A stretch of 64,000 nucleotides of DNA from CAYYDE01 sp964470525 (GCA_964470525.1 CAYYDE010000002.1:1-64000); one strand, 5' to 3'; positions 45,262-56,980 are shown, numbered from the stretch's first letter. The notes: generated by a model from the letters alone, not told the origin. Numbers and translations: made by a program.

Positions 45262-45290
45262 TTGACTTTTCATACAATAACTACTATCAT
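45262..45290 (+). promoter_or_regulatory. promoter of the 45375 gene
   Basis: TTGACT (45262-45267), 17 bases, TATCAT (45285-45290). A second TTGACA at 45190 has no well-placed -10. The remaining bases of 45151-45374 hold no gene. Confidence 0.65.
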
Positions 45291-45374
45291 ACACAAAATA
45301 TGAAGAAGTTTTCTTATGGAAAGTAGTGATATAATATAACTCTACCACTCTTTTATTTCTTATGTAATACTATT

Positions 45375-46922
45375 ATGAAGAAACATAAACAAATTATTTC
45401 TCTGGCTGTATTATTTCTTTGATTCTGATTTTTGAGTGCTTCAGCTTCTGGAATTCAAATAAAGACAACAAGTCCATATCCTGATGTTGGAAATACAGCT
45501 AGTTGACATAAAGAAGATCTTTTTACTATATACTCTAGTGGTTTTATAGTTGAACAATCGGGTGATAAAAGTTCATTTACTCTTAAAGTAAGATCATGAT
45601 TTACTCTCCCAACTTTTCTTTATTCTGATCAGTATGGAGATTTTCAAGTACCATCAAATAGTTTTAGTATGAACTTTACTGAAACTACACCAGCACATGG
45701 GAATTGTGATCCATGAGAAACCGTGAGTTATTATATGTCATGAAATTCTATGTTAGACTCAGAATTTTGGTGAGATTTACTCATTCAAGCAAGTGGAAGT
45801 TATTATTGTCCTGCCTCACAAAAATTTTGATTTACAGCTTTTGGGTCAAAGCTTCGTACTATAAGAGTTGAATGAAAAGCATGAGATGGAGATATGTTAA
45901 CTTGGAATACTTCAAAAATTCAAGTTAGTGGTGCAACTAGTACTCTGCAAACAGATGCAACAGAATCAAAATTTACCTCATGAGATGAAGCAGTTAGACA
46001 ACAAAGTAATTTCGTAAAAGTAGATGCAAAAATGGATGCAAATCTTTTGTCACTCAATGCAACTATTAACAGAAATATTATCAATATGACGAAAGGAAGA
46101 ACAGCTGAAAATAAAAAATCTCCACCAATCTGACTTTCTACTAAAACATCTTTTAATAATGAATTCTTGTACTATGACTATACATGAGAAGAGTGAAGCT
46201 TATCAAATGGGGCTAATAAAGGACAAATTTTAACATTGTGATCATTAAGTCTTACTTGAAGTAAAATGTCTGTAATAGGAGAGAATACTTTAATTGTTCA
46301 ATGAGGAAATCTTTTCATTCGAAATGATATTCATAATACAAATGATACTTCTTCAGTATTGACTATTATTGTAAAAAGAGATACAAAAAATAAATGAAAT
46401 TGATGAAATGTTTACATCCATCCAAATGTAACAAATATAGATGCAATCATTGTTGCTGATGGAAGTATTTTAAGTTATAATGGTTTTTCAGTTTTATCTT
46501 CTGATATCGCAACAAATGTAGTAGATTTAAGAAGACAACTTCTTATTTATGGTGCTGTAAATACAAAAAATACTCTCTCTGATACTGCAGCAGCTCCTTT
46601 TTGAAGTGATGAACCTTGAATGGGAAATCCAGCAAAATATAATCTTTGAAATTTAAGAGCATTTCAACCAGTACGTAGTGAACAAATAACAACGTGGTCT
46701 AGTTGATGTACTTCTCCTTCGACATCTCAAATTGTTGCACTTTGAGAGAGTACAAATAATATTACTCAATATGCGTTTGCTGGAAAAAAACAATGTTTTC
46801 ATAATGGGACTAGTTTATCTGTATGAACATGAAATCTCAGAACAACTCCAAAACTTGCTTGAGTGGTAGTTGAGTATAATCCTATACTTCAAACAAAACC
46901 ACCTCGTATTTTACAAAATTAG
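45375..46922 (+). CDS. secreted hypothetical protein
   Basis: 515 residues. Signal peptide ISLAVLFLGFGFLSASASG. Cysteine pairs appear (GNCDPGET, GSYYCPAS). The C-terminal third, with VYIHPNVTNIDAIIVADGSI and then LRRQLLIYGAVNTKN, looks like a parallel beta-helix or similar repetitive surface fold. I do not recognise the family. It ends in TAG directly followed by AGGAGG, but no convincing downstream ORF uses that. Probably expressed with the secreted proteins that follow. Confidence 0.75.
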
Positions 46923-47048
46923 GAGGGGTGTATATCATTTGATCTTGCAATTTATCCATGATGTGATATACTGAGTGACAAAGAAAATGAAAAATATAGA
47001 GATGTTTTAAATTATTTACCTTAATTTTAATTTTATAATTATATATTT

Positions 47049-47729
47049 ATGAAAACAATACAAAACATAAAAAAATACGTTGTATGATTTACAGTTTGAA
47101 TTGCCTTAGTTTCAGGAGTAACATATGCAGCGAGTTCAGGAAGTATTTGAAATATGTTTACTGAGAATGGATCAAATTGGTTGTTAAAACCTATAGCTAT
47201 AGGAGAGTGATCAATAACAAATGGAAAATTGGCTGGAGGTATTACTACTGATAAGATAGTATCTTTAGTGTCTACAAAAATTACTTGAGTCTTAGCTGTT
47301 GCTCAAATTCCTTCGTTACCTATCTCTAAAATAGATACTTTATCAACTACTTTAAATGCTAAAGCAAATTTAAGTGGGTGAAATACTTTTTCTGGAGTTA
47401 ATACTTTTGCTCAAGTAAGAGGAACTGAATTTACCTATACATCAGACGAAAGATACAAAGACAATATTGAAACGATTCAAAATCCTCTTGAAACAGTACA
47501 AGCACTTAGATGAGTCACTTGGGATTGGAAAAGTAATGGAAAATCAGATGTTTGATTTATTGCTCAAGAAGTAGAAGAAGTTCTTCCACAACTTGTGTCA
47601 ACAGACGAAAATGGATATAAATGAGTACAATACTGAAACCTCGTATGAGTACTTGTTGAAGCTGTAAAACAACAACAAAAACAAATAGATCAACTTCAAG
47701 CACAAATTGATGCTTTGGAGGCAAGATAA
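47049..47729 (+). CDS. secreted protein with C-terminal S74 (endosialidase-type) autoprocessing domain
   Basis: 226 residues. N-terminal signal KYVVGFTVGIALVSGVTYAA. The middle is a short repetitive stalk (GGITTDKIVSLVSTKITG, LSGGNTFSGVNTFAQ). The last 95 residues match the Peptidase_S74 intramolecular chaperone: TSDERYKDNIETIQNPLETV, GKSDVGFIAQEVEEVLPQLV, GVQYGNLVGVLVEAVKQQQK, ending in a coiled coil. In phage tail fibres this domain trimerises the protein and then cuts itself off at the Ser of SD-x-R-x-K. A trimeric surface fibre is a reasonable inference. Confidence 0.85.
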
Positions 47730-47752
47730 TTTTTACTTTTTAAAATTTTGTG

Positions 47753-48130
47753 ATGTATAAAAAAATTATTTCTCTTGTTTTTGTAACAATGTTTTTATTT
47801 TCATGTGGAAAACAAGAATCTCAAATTTCTTCTGAAATAACTGAAGATGTTTCTGAAATTTCTATTGAAAATACAATTGTAGATACTGAATTATTATCTG
47901 ATACTGATGAAACTCAATCAGAAGCGAAACAATTAGAACAAAGACAAAAAGATTTAGATACATTTTTTGATACACTCTTGTCTTTGAGTGGTGAAGATAA
48001 ATCACAACTTGCTTGTGAAGACTTTTATCCTATGGAATCTGAATATGTACGTTCTTTATCAAAAACAGAACAAGATTTGGTAAAAACATATCTTGATAAA
48101 TGTATTGAATTGAGAAATTCTGCAAAATAA
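47753..48130 (+). CDS. lipoprotein
   Basis: 125 residues. Lipoprotein signal MYKKIISLVFVTMFLFSC with the lipidated Cys at 18, then an acidic Glu/Ser/Thr-rich stretch (about 25-65) and a helical C-terminus with two Cys (LACEDFYP, YLDKCIEL). A GTG one codon earlier is an alternative start. It follows the S74 gene by 23 bases, so the two are likely co-transcribed. Function unknown. Confidence 0.75.
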   Translation: MYKKIISLVFVTMFLFSCGKQESQISSEITEDVSEISIENTIVDTELLSDTDETQSEAKQLEQRQKDLDTFFDTLLSLSGEDKSQLACEDFYPMESEYVRSLSKTEQDLVKTYLDKCIELRNSAK

Positions 48131-48144
48131 ATAGATAAAAATAT

Positions 48145-48171
48145 AAAAACTCTCTTTTATGAGAGTTTTTA
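48145..48171 (+). terminator. terminator of the lipoprotein gene
   Basis: AAAAACTCTC and GAGAGTTTTT pair around TTTTAT. The stretch 48172-48353 shows no gene or clear promoter. Confidence 0.85.
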
Positions 48172-48353
48172 TGTGTTTGTCAATGCGAAATATTGTTTTT
48201 TTTTGAAAAAGTATTATATAATAGAAGTACTAGAATTTTTTATGCCCATGTAATTATTGAAAAATACTACTTTGGTTTGTTGTAAAAAATCTTATTTTCG
48301 CTTTTATTCAAGTGTTAAAGCCATAAAACCTGAGAAAAAGCATAACAATACAA

Positions 48354-50795
48354 ATGATGAATAATAAAACAATTCTTGAAATATTAGTTGATAGACAAAA
48401 TGAAAAGTGAGCTGGAGCTTTTGAACATATTTTGATAGTTCTTCATAATACGATAGAAGAAATAAAAGGGAATATTGTTACAAAAAATACATATAAAAGA
48501 CCTGACTTTTCTTTTGAAATAGCAAAAATCTGAAATAAAATCAGATTTTTCGTTGTTTGTGAAAATCAATACGTAAATTTTTTAAGAAATCAAATTTTTG
48601 CACATTATCCAAATATTGAAATCTTGGAAACAAGAGATTATTTATGAGTGATTCCAAATGATAAAATGTTTGTATGAAGAGTATGATTAGAAAAAAACTC
48701 ACTCTATCCGATTAAAAATTTTTCAGAAATTCAGGAAAATTCTTCTGGAAGTGTGGTTGATCCATATTCTTCATTGACTTCTGCTCTTTGAAAAACTGGA
48801 GAAAATACTCTCAATGCATTTTTGATTACTTTTTCTCCAATTCCTGATAGCATGTGGAAGCAAGCATCTTTAAAGATGCTTGCTTTGGCAAACTTACGTT
48901 TGCCAACATTTCTAAAAAAATTTGTTTTGCTTTTATATGAATTAAAAATACTTTTTGTACCTATTATTTGGTGTATGAAGATTATAAAATTCTTTTTACA
49001 AACTCCATCAGATGAGCAAGCTTGAGAAGAGAAAAAAGATCTTTCTGACTGATTAGATGAAAATATAAAATGAAAACTTTCTCGTTTATGATATGGTGTG
49101 GATATGCATATTCTTTGTGCAAGTGAAGATGCTTTATTAAATAAATTGAATATTAAAGAAATTTTTTCTCCTTTATGAATTTTTGCGTTTTTTGGACAAA
49201 ATTCACTTCAACTTAAAGAAATTACACAAAACCAAAAAGTAATTGATCAAATTAAATCAAGAACATGTTGAGATAGTTTTATTCTTTCTACTCAAGAACT
49301 TTCATGACTTGTACATCTTCCAACTACATATGTAAAAACACCAGCTATTAACTGGGTATTATCTCGTAGTTTTGAACCACCTTCAAATCTTCCTATTCTT
49401 TGACAATGAGATGAAAATAAAAGTGATTTCACTCCAATAGGAATTTCTAATTTTCGTTGATCAAAGATTCCATTTTGAATTGGTTCAAGTGATAGAAGAC
49501 GTCATGTTTATATCATCTGAAAAACATGAATGGGGAAGTCAACTTTGTTAGAAAATATGATTATTGATGATATTAAAAAGGGGAGATGAGTTGCTGTTAT
49601 TGATCCGCATGGAGATTTGGCTGAAACCGTTATTTGACATATTCCAAAAGCTCGTACCAATCAAACTATTATTTTTGATCCAAGTGATGTAAATTCTCCT
49701 ATTGCATTTAATATGCTTGATTGAGTAAGTGCAGAACATAGACCTTTAGTAGCATCTGGACTTGTGTGAATCTTTAAAAAAATATTTTGAGAGAGTTGGT
49801 GACCAAGACTTGAACATATTCTGAGAAATACGATTTTAGCACTTTTAGAATATCCAAATACGACTTTGATTTCAATCCCTTTGATGTTGACGAGTGATGT
49901 ATATAGAGCAAAAGTAGTTTCAAAAATCTCTGATCCAGTAGTGAAGAAATTTTGGGTTTCAGAATATGAAAAAATGGCTCCAAACCAAAAAGTTGAGGCA
50001 GCATGACCAATTTTGAATAAAGTTGGACAATTTTTGAGTAGTACGATTTTGAGAAATATTCTCGGGCAACCAAAAAATAGTTTCAATATGCGTTGGGCTA
50101 TGGATAACCAAAAAATTATTATTGTGAATCTTTCAAAATGAAAAATTTGAGAAGATGCGAGTCAATTGCTGGGTGCTATGATGGTTACAAAATTTCAAAT
50201 GGATGCGATGTCGAGAGCTGATATTCCAGAAAAAGATAGAAAAGATTTTTATCTCTATGTTGATGAATTTCAAAACTTTGCAACAGATAGTTTTGCAACG
50301 ATTTTATCAGAAGCAAGAAAATATAAACTCAATCTTGTTATGGCAAATCAATATATTGATCAAATGACAGAAACTGTAAAATGAGCTGTATTTTGAAATG
50401 TATGATCAATTGTATCATTTCAGGTTTGATATCATGATTCTACTATTTTGAAAGAAGTTTTATGAGGAGAAGTGACAAGTGAGGATCTTACAAATTTGAG
50501 AAAATATACTATTTATACGAAACAATTGATTGATGGAATGCCATCAAAAGTATTTTCAGCTGATACTTTTTCACCTCATATAGTAAATCCAGAAGTTTTT
50601 GATACAAGATATCAAAAAATATTGCAAGTAAGTCGTGAAAAATATGCTACAGCACGTGATATTGTTGAACATAAAATTTATAAAACCATGAAAGATATTG
50701 AAGAACAAGAGAAAAAAGCAGAAGCATATAAAGAAAAAATGAAAGAAGAAAAAAAGAAAGCAAAACTTGAAGAAAAATTTTGAAAACAAGCATAA
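48354..50795 (+). CDS. VirD4/TraG-like DNA-transfer ATPase
   Basis: 813 residues. A soluble N-terminal domain (1-150) is followed by a membrane hairpin at about 180-220 (KKFVLLLYELKILFVPIIWC). The RecA-like domain has Walker A YIIGKTGMGKSTLLENMI, AVIDPHGDLAETV (Walker B-like) and then LYVDEFQNFATDSFATILSE with LVMANQYIDQM, typical of TraD/TraG/VirD4 coupling proteins. A charged coiled coil ends the protein (EEQEKKAEAYKEKM). No relaxase or VirB genes lie nearby, so it may serve DNA uptake, protein export or a defence role. ATG 48357 is an alternative start. Confidence 0.85.
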
Positions 50796-50812
50796 AAATT
50801 TTTCAGAAAGAT

Positions 50813-50846
50813 AAAAAAGATGACCTTTGAAAGTCATCTTTTTTTG
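50813..50846 (+). terminator. terminator of the VirD4-like gene
   Basis: AAAAAAGATGAC pairs with GTCATCTTTTTT around CTTTGAAA. Confidence 0.85.
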
Positions 50847-50856
50847 TAAAAAAATA

Positions 50857-50884
50857 TTGACTTAATAAAAAAAAAGAATATAAA
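50857..50884 (+). promoter_or_regulatory. promoter of the antiporter gene
   Basis: TTGACT (50857-50862), 16 bases, TATAAA (50879-50884), 39 bases before the ATG. Confidence 0.6.
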
Positions 50885-50923
50885 TGCTCAGTTTTAAAAT
50901 TTATAACATAAAAAGATCAGAGT

Positions 50924-53071
50924 ATGGAAGTGAGCTTCATGAGTGCGAGTTTATCGCTTTTTTTTCTCCTAACAGTATCGGTATTTACCTATATTTTATC
51001 AAAAAAAATAAATTTTCCTTATACGGTATTACTTTTGATAATAGGGTTGATTCTTGTACCATTATCAGAAATTCCGGAGTTAAGTTTTATCAATCATTTT
51101 AAATTGACACCAGATATTTTATTTTACGTATTTCTTCCAATTTTATTATTTGAATCATCATATAATCTTAATTATAGACAACTTGTAAAAAGTTGGAAAT
51201 CAATTACACTTTTAGCTGTTGTTGGACTTTTGATTTCAACATTTATTGTTGCAAGTTTAATGTATTTTATACTCCCATTTATTGGTTTTGAAATTCCTTT
51301 TTTAGTGTGTCTTTTGTTTTGATGACTTATTTCAGCTACTGATCCTGTTGCTGTTTTATCAATATTTAAAACAATTGGTGCACCAAGAAGACTTACACTT
51401 ATTTTTGAATGAGAAAGTTTATTTAACGACGGAACAGCTCTTGCATTATTCTTAATTATTTTAGGAATTATTTTGGAATGATGAATGGTTTCTTGAAATA
51501 CATACTTTTCTTGAATAGGAGTATTTTTATCAATGGCTTTAGGTGGAATCGTGTTTTGAACGATTACCTGAGTCGTGTTTTCAAAAGTGATTTGATATAT
51601 TAAAAATAATGAAATGGTTGAAATCACTCTCACGATGATTTTAGCACATCTTACTTTTCTATTAGCAGAAGCTATTAGTCATTATGTTGTGATTTTTTGA
51701 CATTCACTTCATATTTCTTGAGTTATAGCAACAACAATTGCTTGAATTATTATTTGAAATTATGGAAGATACAAAATTTCTCCAAAAGTAGAAGCTCATA
51801 TGAATCAATTTTGGGAATTTTTTGCATTTGTTTCAAATTCTTTAGTGTTTATTCTTCTTTGACTTATTTTATCACATTTGGAAATAAACTTTTATGCACT
51901 TTTAATTCCTTCAATTATTGTCGTATTTATTGTAATGTTCTCAAGAATTTTTGCAGTATTTTTGCCAATTACTCTTTTAAATTTGAGTAAAAAAGAAGAA
52001 TTTATTCCTTATTCTTGGCAATTTTTATTGTCTTGGTGAAGCTTAAGATGAGCTATTTCTTTGATGATGGCTTTGATGATTCCTGGGCCGTGAGACGAAA
52101 ATTTTGATAAAATATTAGCATTTCAAGAAAGTGTTTGATGGAATTTTGATTTTAGTATGAAAGATTTTATTATTGGATTAACAATTTCTTGTATAATGTT
52201 TACGCTTTTTATTAAAGCAACAACGATTCCATTTTTTATGAGAAAATTTCAAATCACCAAACTTCATGAACTCGAAGAATTTGAATATTATGAATGAAGA
52301 ATTTTATCATATTTAAAAATGCTGGAAAAATTCCATAATATTTGTGAAAAATCTTATGTAAATTCTCAAGAAGTGGCAGAACTTCGTATAAAATATGAAA
52401 ATAAACTCAAAGAATCAGTAGAAAATCTCAAAAAATTACTTGAAACTCTTTGAAAAGAAAATGGACAAGAACTCATTCGTCGTGCTTTATGACTTCATGC
52501 TCTTGGTATTGAAAAACAATATTTAAAAGAACTTTTTAAATATAATGAAATTACAGAAAGAAATTTTACTTTTATTCTCAGTAAAATTAACAGACAAATC
52601 GAAAGACTTGAATCTTGAAAACCACAACTTAAAAATATTGCTGATGATAAAATTACCAAAGATTTTTTTCAAAATGTTTTATCATGTTTCAGAAAAGATA
52701 CAACTTTTGTTGATAAATATATGAGAAATAGAACAAAAGCAATTATTACAAGAAAAGTAATCAAAGAATTAAAACAATTATCAAATATAAATTTTGGTTT
52801 TTCAAAAGAATGATTTGAAGAAATTATTGGATTATATCAAAATTTTAATGCTGTTGCAAATGACAAAAAAGATCTTGTTATGGAAGAACATGCTGAAATT
52901 ATTCATCAATTAGAATGAGCTCTTGCGGATAAATCACTTTTAAAATTAGAAGGAAATGTTATTCAAGATCTTTATAAAAAAGAAATTATCACTCCAAAAT
53001 TATATGTAAAATTTATGGATGAAATTGAAAGTGAAATGTATTCTGATTTGAAAAAAGTATATGATTGTTAA
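50924..53071 (+). CDS. Na+/H+ antiporter, CPA1 (NhaP-like) family
   Basis: 715 residues. About 12 membrane segments in residues 1-430. Seen: FYVFLPILLFESSYNLN, GGLISATDPVAVLSIFKTIG, LIFEGESLFNDGTALALFL (the ND pair of the ion site), and LLSWGSLRGAISLMMALM. A 270-residue cytoplasmic tail follows, helical and charged (TLGKENGQELIRRALGLHA), as in NhaP/SOS1-type proteins. It exports Na+ or K+ for protons. ATG 50939 is an alternative start. Confidence 0.92.
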
Positions 53072-53075
53072 AAAT

Positions 53076-53104
53076 AAAAAAAGATACGAAAGTATCTTTT
53101 TTTG
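53076..53104 (+). terminator. terminator of the antiporter gene
   Basis: AAAAAAGATAC and GTATCTTTTTT pair around GAAA, a classic tetraloop. Confidence 0.88.
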
Positions 53105-53130
53105 ATCATAAATTATTTTTTATAAAACTC

Positions 53131-53159
53131 TTGACAAATAATACTAAAAAGAGTACAAT
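53131..53159 (+). promoter_or_regulatory. promoter of the 53254 gene
   Basis: TTGACA (53131-53136), exactly 17 bases, TACAAT (53154-53159). Confidence 0.75.
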
Positions 53160-53253
53160 TCTCTGGTTAATAAGGGTATCTCAAGAGAAGTATATAAATA
53201 TTTCAAATCAACAATTCAAAAATATCAAGTTTTATTTTCTAAATAGGAAATAT

Positions 53254-54660
53254 ATGAAATCATTATTAAATTTTTTTCTCATTCTTTGAGGAATAATATA
53301 TCCTTTGATAAGTTGAGCAAATACAGTTATAGAGAGTACTAAAACAGATGCAAGACTGAATGCACATAGTTCCATAGAAATATCAGCCCGTCATGGAATT
53401 GCTTGCAAAGTGTTTACAAATAATTCATGAAATTCATACTTTATACCACTTGCAACATGATGAGAATATAATTCATTTATCAATTCTATATCATGATTAA
53501 ATATTACAATGAGTGATTGTATAACCTATTCATGGGACAATCCAAGTTGGTGAAGTTGTAGTGCAAGTCCAAGTTGGTGAGCTTGGTCTACATGTACAAA
53601 TGGAAGTCAAAGTAGATTGTGTCAAAATACAAATGGAACACAAAGTAGAAGTGCAAGTTGTATAAGAAGTAGTGATGGTGCAGTAGTATCTGATACTCAT
53701 TGTACTGAAACAAAACCATCCACTTCTCAAAGTTGTAGTAGTACTTGTAGTGGAAGTAATACACAAAGTTGTACAGTACAACCCATAAATTGTCCAGCTT
53801 GAAGTATCAATTCATGAATATACTCATGAGTAAACTATAGCTATGCATCAATCAATCATGGAAATACAAGAGGAGTAAATACAAGTCAAACAATTCCAAA
53901 TGGAACAAGAAACTATAGTGGAACAGCAAACTGTAATAATGGAAGTGTAACATTGACTAATCAAACAACAAGTGTAAGTTGTAATAGTTGATATAGTTGG
54001 AATGGAAGTAGCTGTGTAGCAAACCAAGTAATTACGTATTCATATTCATATTGAAGTTGGAGTAGTTGTAGTGCAAATCCAAGTTGGTGAGCTTGGTGAA
54101 CATGTAGTAATGGAAATCAAACAAGAACCTGTCAAAATACGAATGGAACACAAAGTAGAAGTGCAAGTTGTATAAGAAGTAGTGATGGAGCAGTAGTGGT
54201 AAATAGTCTTTGTGACCCAGTCACATATACTGTTCAAAGTTGTACGAGTTCTTGTAGCGGAAGTAATACTCAGACTTGTGTAAGTGTTGGTCCTGCAAAT
54301 TGTACATGACCAGATGGGACACTTATAGCACATGGATGATCAAAACTTTATTTTTTATCAAATGCTATATTTGGATGTTTTGGAGTATGAAATACACAAT
54401 TAAGAGAGTGTAATAATGGAGTTTTAAGTGGAAATTTTATTTACCCAACTTGTACAACTCTTCCATGAGCAAGTTGTACATGACCAGATGGAACTATTAT
54501 TCCTCATGGAACTGGAAAAACATATTATGAATCATCAACTTGTGCTATAATAGATCCATTTTGATATAGTCAACAATGGAGAACTTGTCATAATGGAGTT
54601 CTGAATGGAAGTTTTGTTCATCCAAGTTGTTCAATAAATTTTTGTATTTTATGTAACTAA
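53254..54660 (+). CDS. secreted Cys-rich protein with two thrombospondin type 1-like repeats
   Basis: 468 residues. Signal peptide MKSLLNFFLILGGIIYPLISG. Two TSP1-like units at about 99-165 and 269-335: WGSCSASPSWGAWSTC and WSSCSANPSWGAWGTC, each followed by CQNTNGTQSRSASCIRSSDG. Between them is a Ser/Asn-rich Cys domain (RGVNTSQTIPNGTRNYSG). The C-terminus has two CTGPDGT(L/I)I units, each with its own Cys pair. The N-terminus resembles that of the 33457 protein (NSYFIPLATGGEYNSFI). Likely an adhesin; it has its own strong promoter. Confidence 0.8.
53556..53636 (+). repeat. 81-bp block identical to 33948-34028
   Basis: Partner copy of the perfect repeat. Within this gene the second unit (about 54057-54190) is a diverged copy of the same sequence. 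Confidence 0.93.
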
Positions 54661-54719
54661 TTTTGATTTTTTAGAAAATATTTATAGAATGAAAAAAATA
54701 GTTTTTTATATATTGAGGG

Positions 54720-55400
54720 ATGAAAATTCATAATCTTACGTTGGCATTTTGAAATAAAAATGTTTTGGAAAATATTTCTCTTGATATTGAACCTGGAGAA
54801 TTTGTGTTTGTAATATGAGCCAGTTGAAGTTGAAAAACAAGTTTAATTCGTTCATTTATTGGTGATTTTATACCAAAATCATGAGAGATAGTTTTAGAGA
54901 GTGGTATATCTTTGTATCAAAATTTTCATCAAAAAACTTTACAAAATTATAGAAGAACCATAGGAGTTATCTTTCAAGATTATAAGCTTTTAGAATCAAA
55001 AACAGTATATGAAAATGTGGCTTTTGCTATGGAAGTATGTAATTATCCAGATAAAGATATTGTTACAAGAGTTCCAGAAGTGCTTGATCAAGTTTGATTA
55101 TTAGCAAAAAAAGATAAATATGTTACTGAACTTTCTTGATGAGAAAAACAAAGAGTAAGTATTGCGAGAGCTTTAGTGCATAATCCTGATTGTATTATTT
55201 GAGATGAACCAACTGGAAATCTTGATCCAGCAACAGCTCAAACTATCATGGAAGTATTTTTAGACCTCAATAAGCAGTGAAAAACAATTATTATTGCAAC
55301 TCATGATAAAAATATTGTAGATCAAATGCAAAAAAGAGTAGTTACATTTAAAAATAAAAAATTATTCTCTGATGAGAAAAATTGAAAATATAACATATAA
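54720..55400 (+). CDS. ftsE: cell-division ABC ATPase FtsE
   Basis: 226 residues. Walker A FVIGASGSGKTSLIRS (three Gly are UGA), Q-loop GVIFQDYKLLESKTVYENVA, signature LSGGEKQRVSIARAL, Walker B CIIGDEPTGNLDP, H-loop IIIATHDKNIVDQM. The spacing and the DYKLL segment fit FtsE, though LolD/MacB-type ATPases are close. FtsE with FtsX links division to wall hydrolases. No ftsX follows: the next gene is convergent. Confidence 0.85.
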
Positions 55401-55427
55401 AAAACATCACTATTGTGATGTTTTTTA
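55399..55427. terminator. bidirectional terminator after ftsE
   Basis: AAAAAACATCAC and GTGATGTTTTTT pair around TATT, between the convergent ftsE and 55430 genes. Confidence 0.88.
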
Positions 55428-55429
55428 TA

Positions 55430-56206
55430 TTATTGGAACTTTCTATTCAGAAGAATAGTTTTTACTCTATCAAAAGATGTTTTTGCAGATTTATAATGTG
55501 AAAGAATACTTTGAGCAGTATCAGGATCATTTTGAAGAGATGCTATTCTTTCTTGGAGTTGAAGTAATGAAAAATATTTATTTATATGGTAAATAAAAGT
55601 ATTATAATTTTTAATAATTCCATTTGATTGATATTCACTTATTTCTCAAGTTTTATATAATTGGAGAATAAGTTCTCTGGTTTGAGCATCTTGTTGCACA
55701 AGATTTGTATACATTTGTTGATTTTTACTATTTTTAAAAGAAAATGAATTGATAGTTTCTTGTAATAATTCAGATTCTTTAATTCCAAGTGGGAAATTTA
55801 AGTTTTGTTCAATACCTCCAGATGTATAATAATTATCAGAAAGAATTTCAGGTTTTTGAGTGATATTTCCATCTGATGAAATACTTGATGAATAAGGAGT
55901 ATTTGTAGGAATATAAGATGGAGAATAATAGGAATTATTATATCAATCATATCTATAATATGATGAATTATACGAATTATAATACGATTGATATGTTGGA
56001 TATGTACATTCAACATAGCTTCCATTGGTTGCAGTATAACAATTTCTTTCAGAATTTGTTTGATATGTTGGATATGAGTAATAATATTGTGAATTATAGT
56101 AATTATTATCATAATAATTATTGTAGTAATAATTTTGATATCCTTCAACATTTGCTATTGAAAAAAGAGAAATTATTCATATAATAGCGATGGAAAAAAT
56201 TTTCAT
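55430..56206 (-). CDS. secreted Tyr/Asn-rich hypothetical protein
   Basis: 258 residues. Signal peptide MKIFSIAIIGIISLFSIANVEG. Residues about 24-105 are dominated by Tyr, Asn and Ser, with two imperfect YSYPTYQ / TYPTYQS units each preceded or followed by Cys (RNCYTATNG, VECTYPTYQ). Its C-terminal half is helical (QTRELILQLYKTGEIS, LLQLQERIASLQND). UGA is rare here (about three). Function unknown; the Tyr-rich part could self-associate. Confidence 0.7.
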
Positions 56207-56263
56207 ATTTTTATACTTAAAAGATAAGAAGTATTTATAATAATTTTTAAATAAAAGTCAAGT

Positions 56264-56953
56264 ATGTCGGAAAATTTTTATGATATTTTATGAGTTTCAA
56301 AATCAGCCTCAACTGATGAAATTAAAAAAGCATATAGAAAAAAAGCGATGCAATACCATCCTGATAGAAATAAATGAAATTCAAATGCAGAAACACAATT
56401 TAAACAAGTAAATCAAGCATATGAAACTCTTTGAGATACGCAAAAAAGAAAAAACTATGATATGTTTGGAAGTACTGGAAACGCATGATGAGGAAATCCT
56501 TTTTGAGGTGGATGATGATCGTATTCTTACCAAACATGAGGAATAGATTTAGAAGATTTATTTTGAAATTTTAGAGGGAATACAAAGACATCATATTCAC
56601 AAGGATTTGATTTTTGAGATTTGTTTGGAGGATTTTGAAATGCGCAAACACAAGCGAAACAAGAAACCAAAAAACCAGAATCCGCAGATATTGAAAAAAC
56701 ATATGAAATACCAGTATTTGATCTCATTTTGTGATGTAAAATAGAAGTGACTGGATTTTTATGACAAACAGCAAAATTAAAAATTCCAGAAAATACAAAA
56801 CCAGGTACTAAATTTCGTGTAAAAGAATTTGGAAAAAATATAGCATGAAAAAAAGGAAATTTGATAGTTACAATTGATATTAAAATGCCAAAACATATTT
56901 CAGATATTGATAAAAAACTTCTTGAAAGTATGAGAGAAAATATATGATACTAA
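56264..56953 (+). CDS. DnaJ-type co-chaperone, short, without zinc finger
   Basis: 229 residues. J domain 1-70 with NFYDILGVSKSASTDEIKKA and the HPD motif in AMQYHPDRNKGN. A Gly/Phe-rich linker follows (about 75-135, many UGA: GNPFGGGGGSYSYQTGG). One C-terminal substrate-binding domain remains (YEIPVFDLILGCKIEVTGFL, KIPENTKPGTKFRVKEFG). It lacks the CxxCxGxG zinc repeats and is nearer CbpA/DnaJ type II. It stimulates DnaK, which is not in this window. Confidence 0.9.
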
Positions 56954-56979
56954 AAAGTGCTTTTCTTGCACTTTTTTTG
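56952..56979 (+). terminator. terminator of the dnaJ-like gene
   Basis: AAAAAGTGC and GCACTTTTT pair around TTTTCTT. Confidence 0.85.
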
Positions 56980-56980
56980 T

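Noticed and set aside
46923..47048. Possible UAG readthrough or a small ORF after AGGAGG following the 45375 gene
   Set aside because: The frame after TAG runs only 25 codons to another TAG, and a GTG one base after AGGAGG gives just 27 codons; neither looks like a protein.
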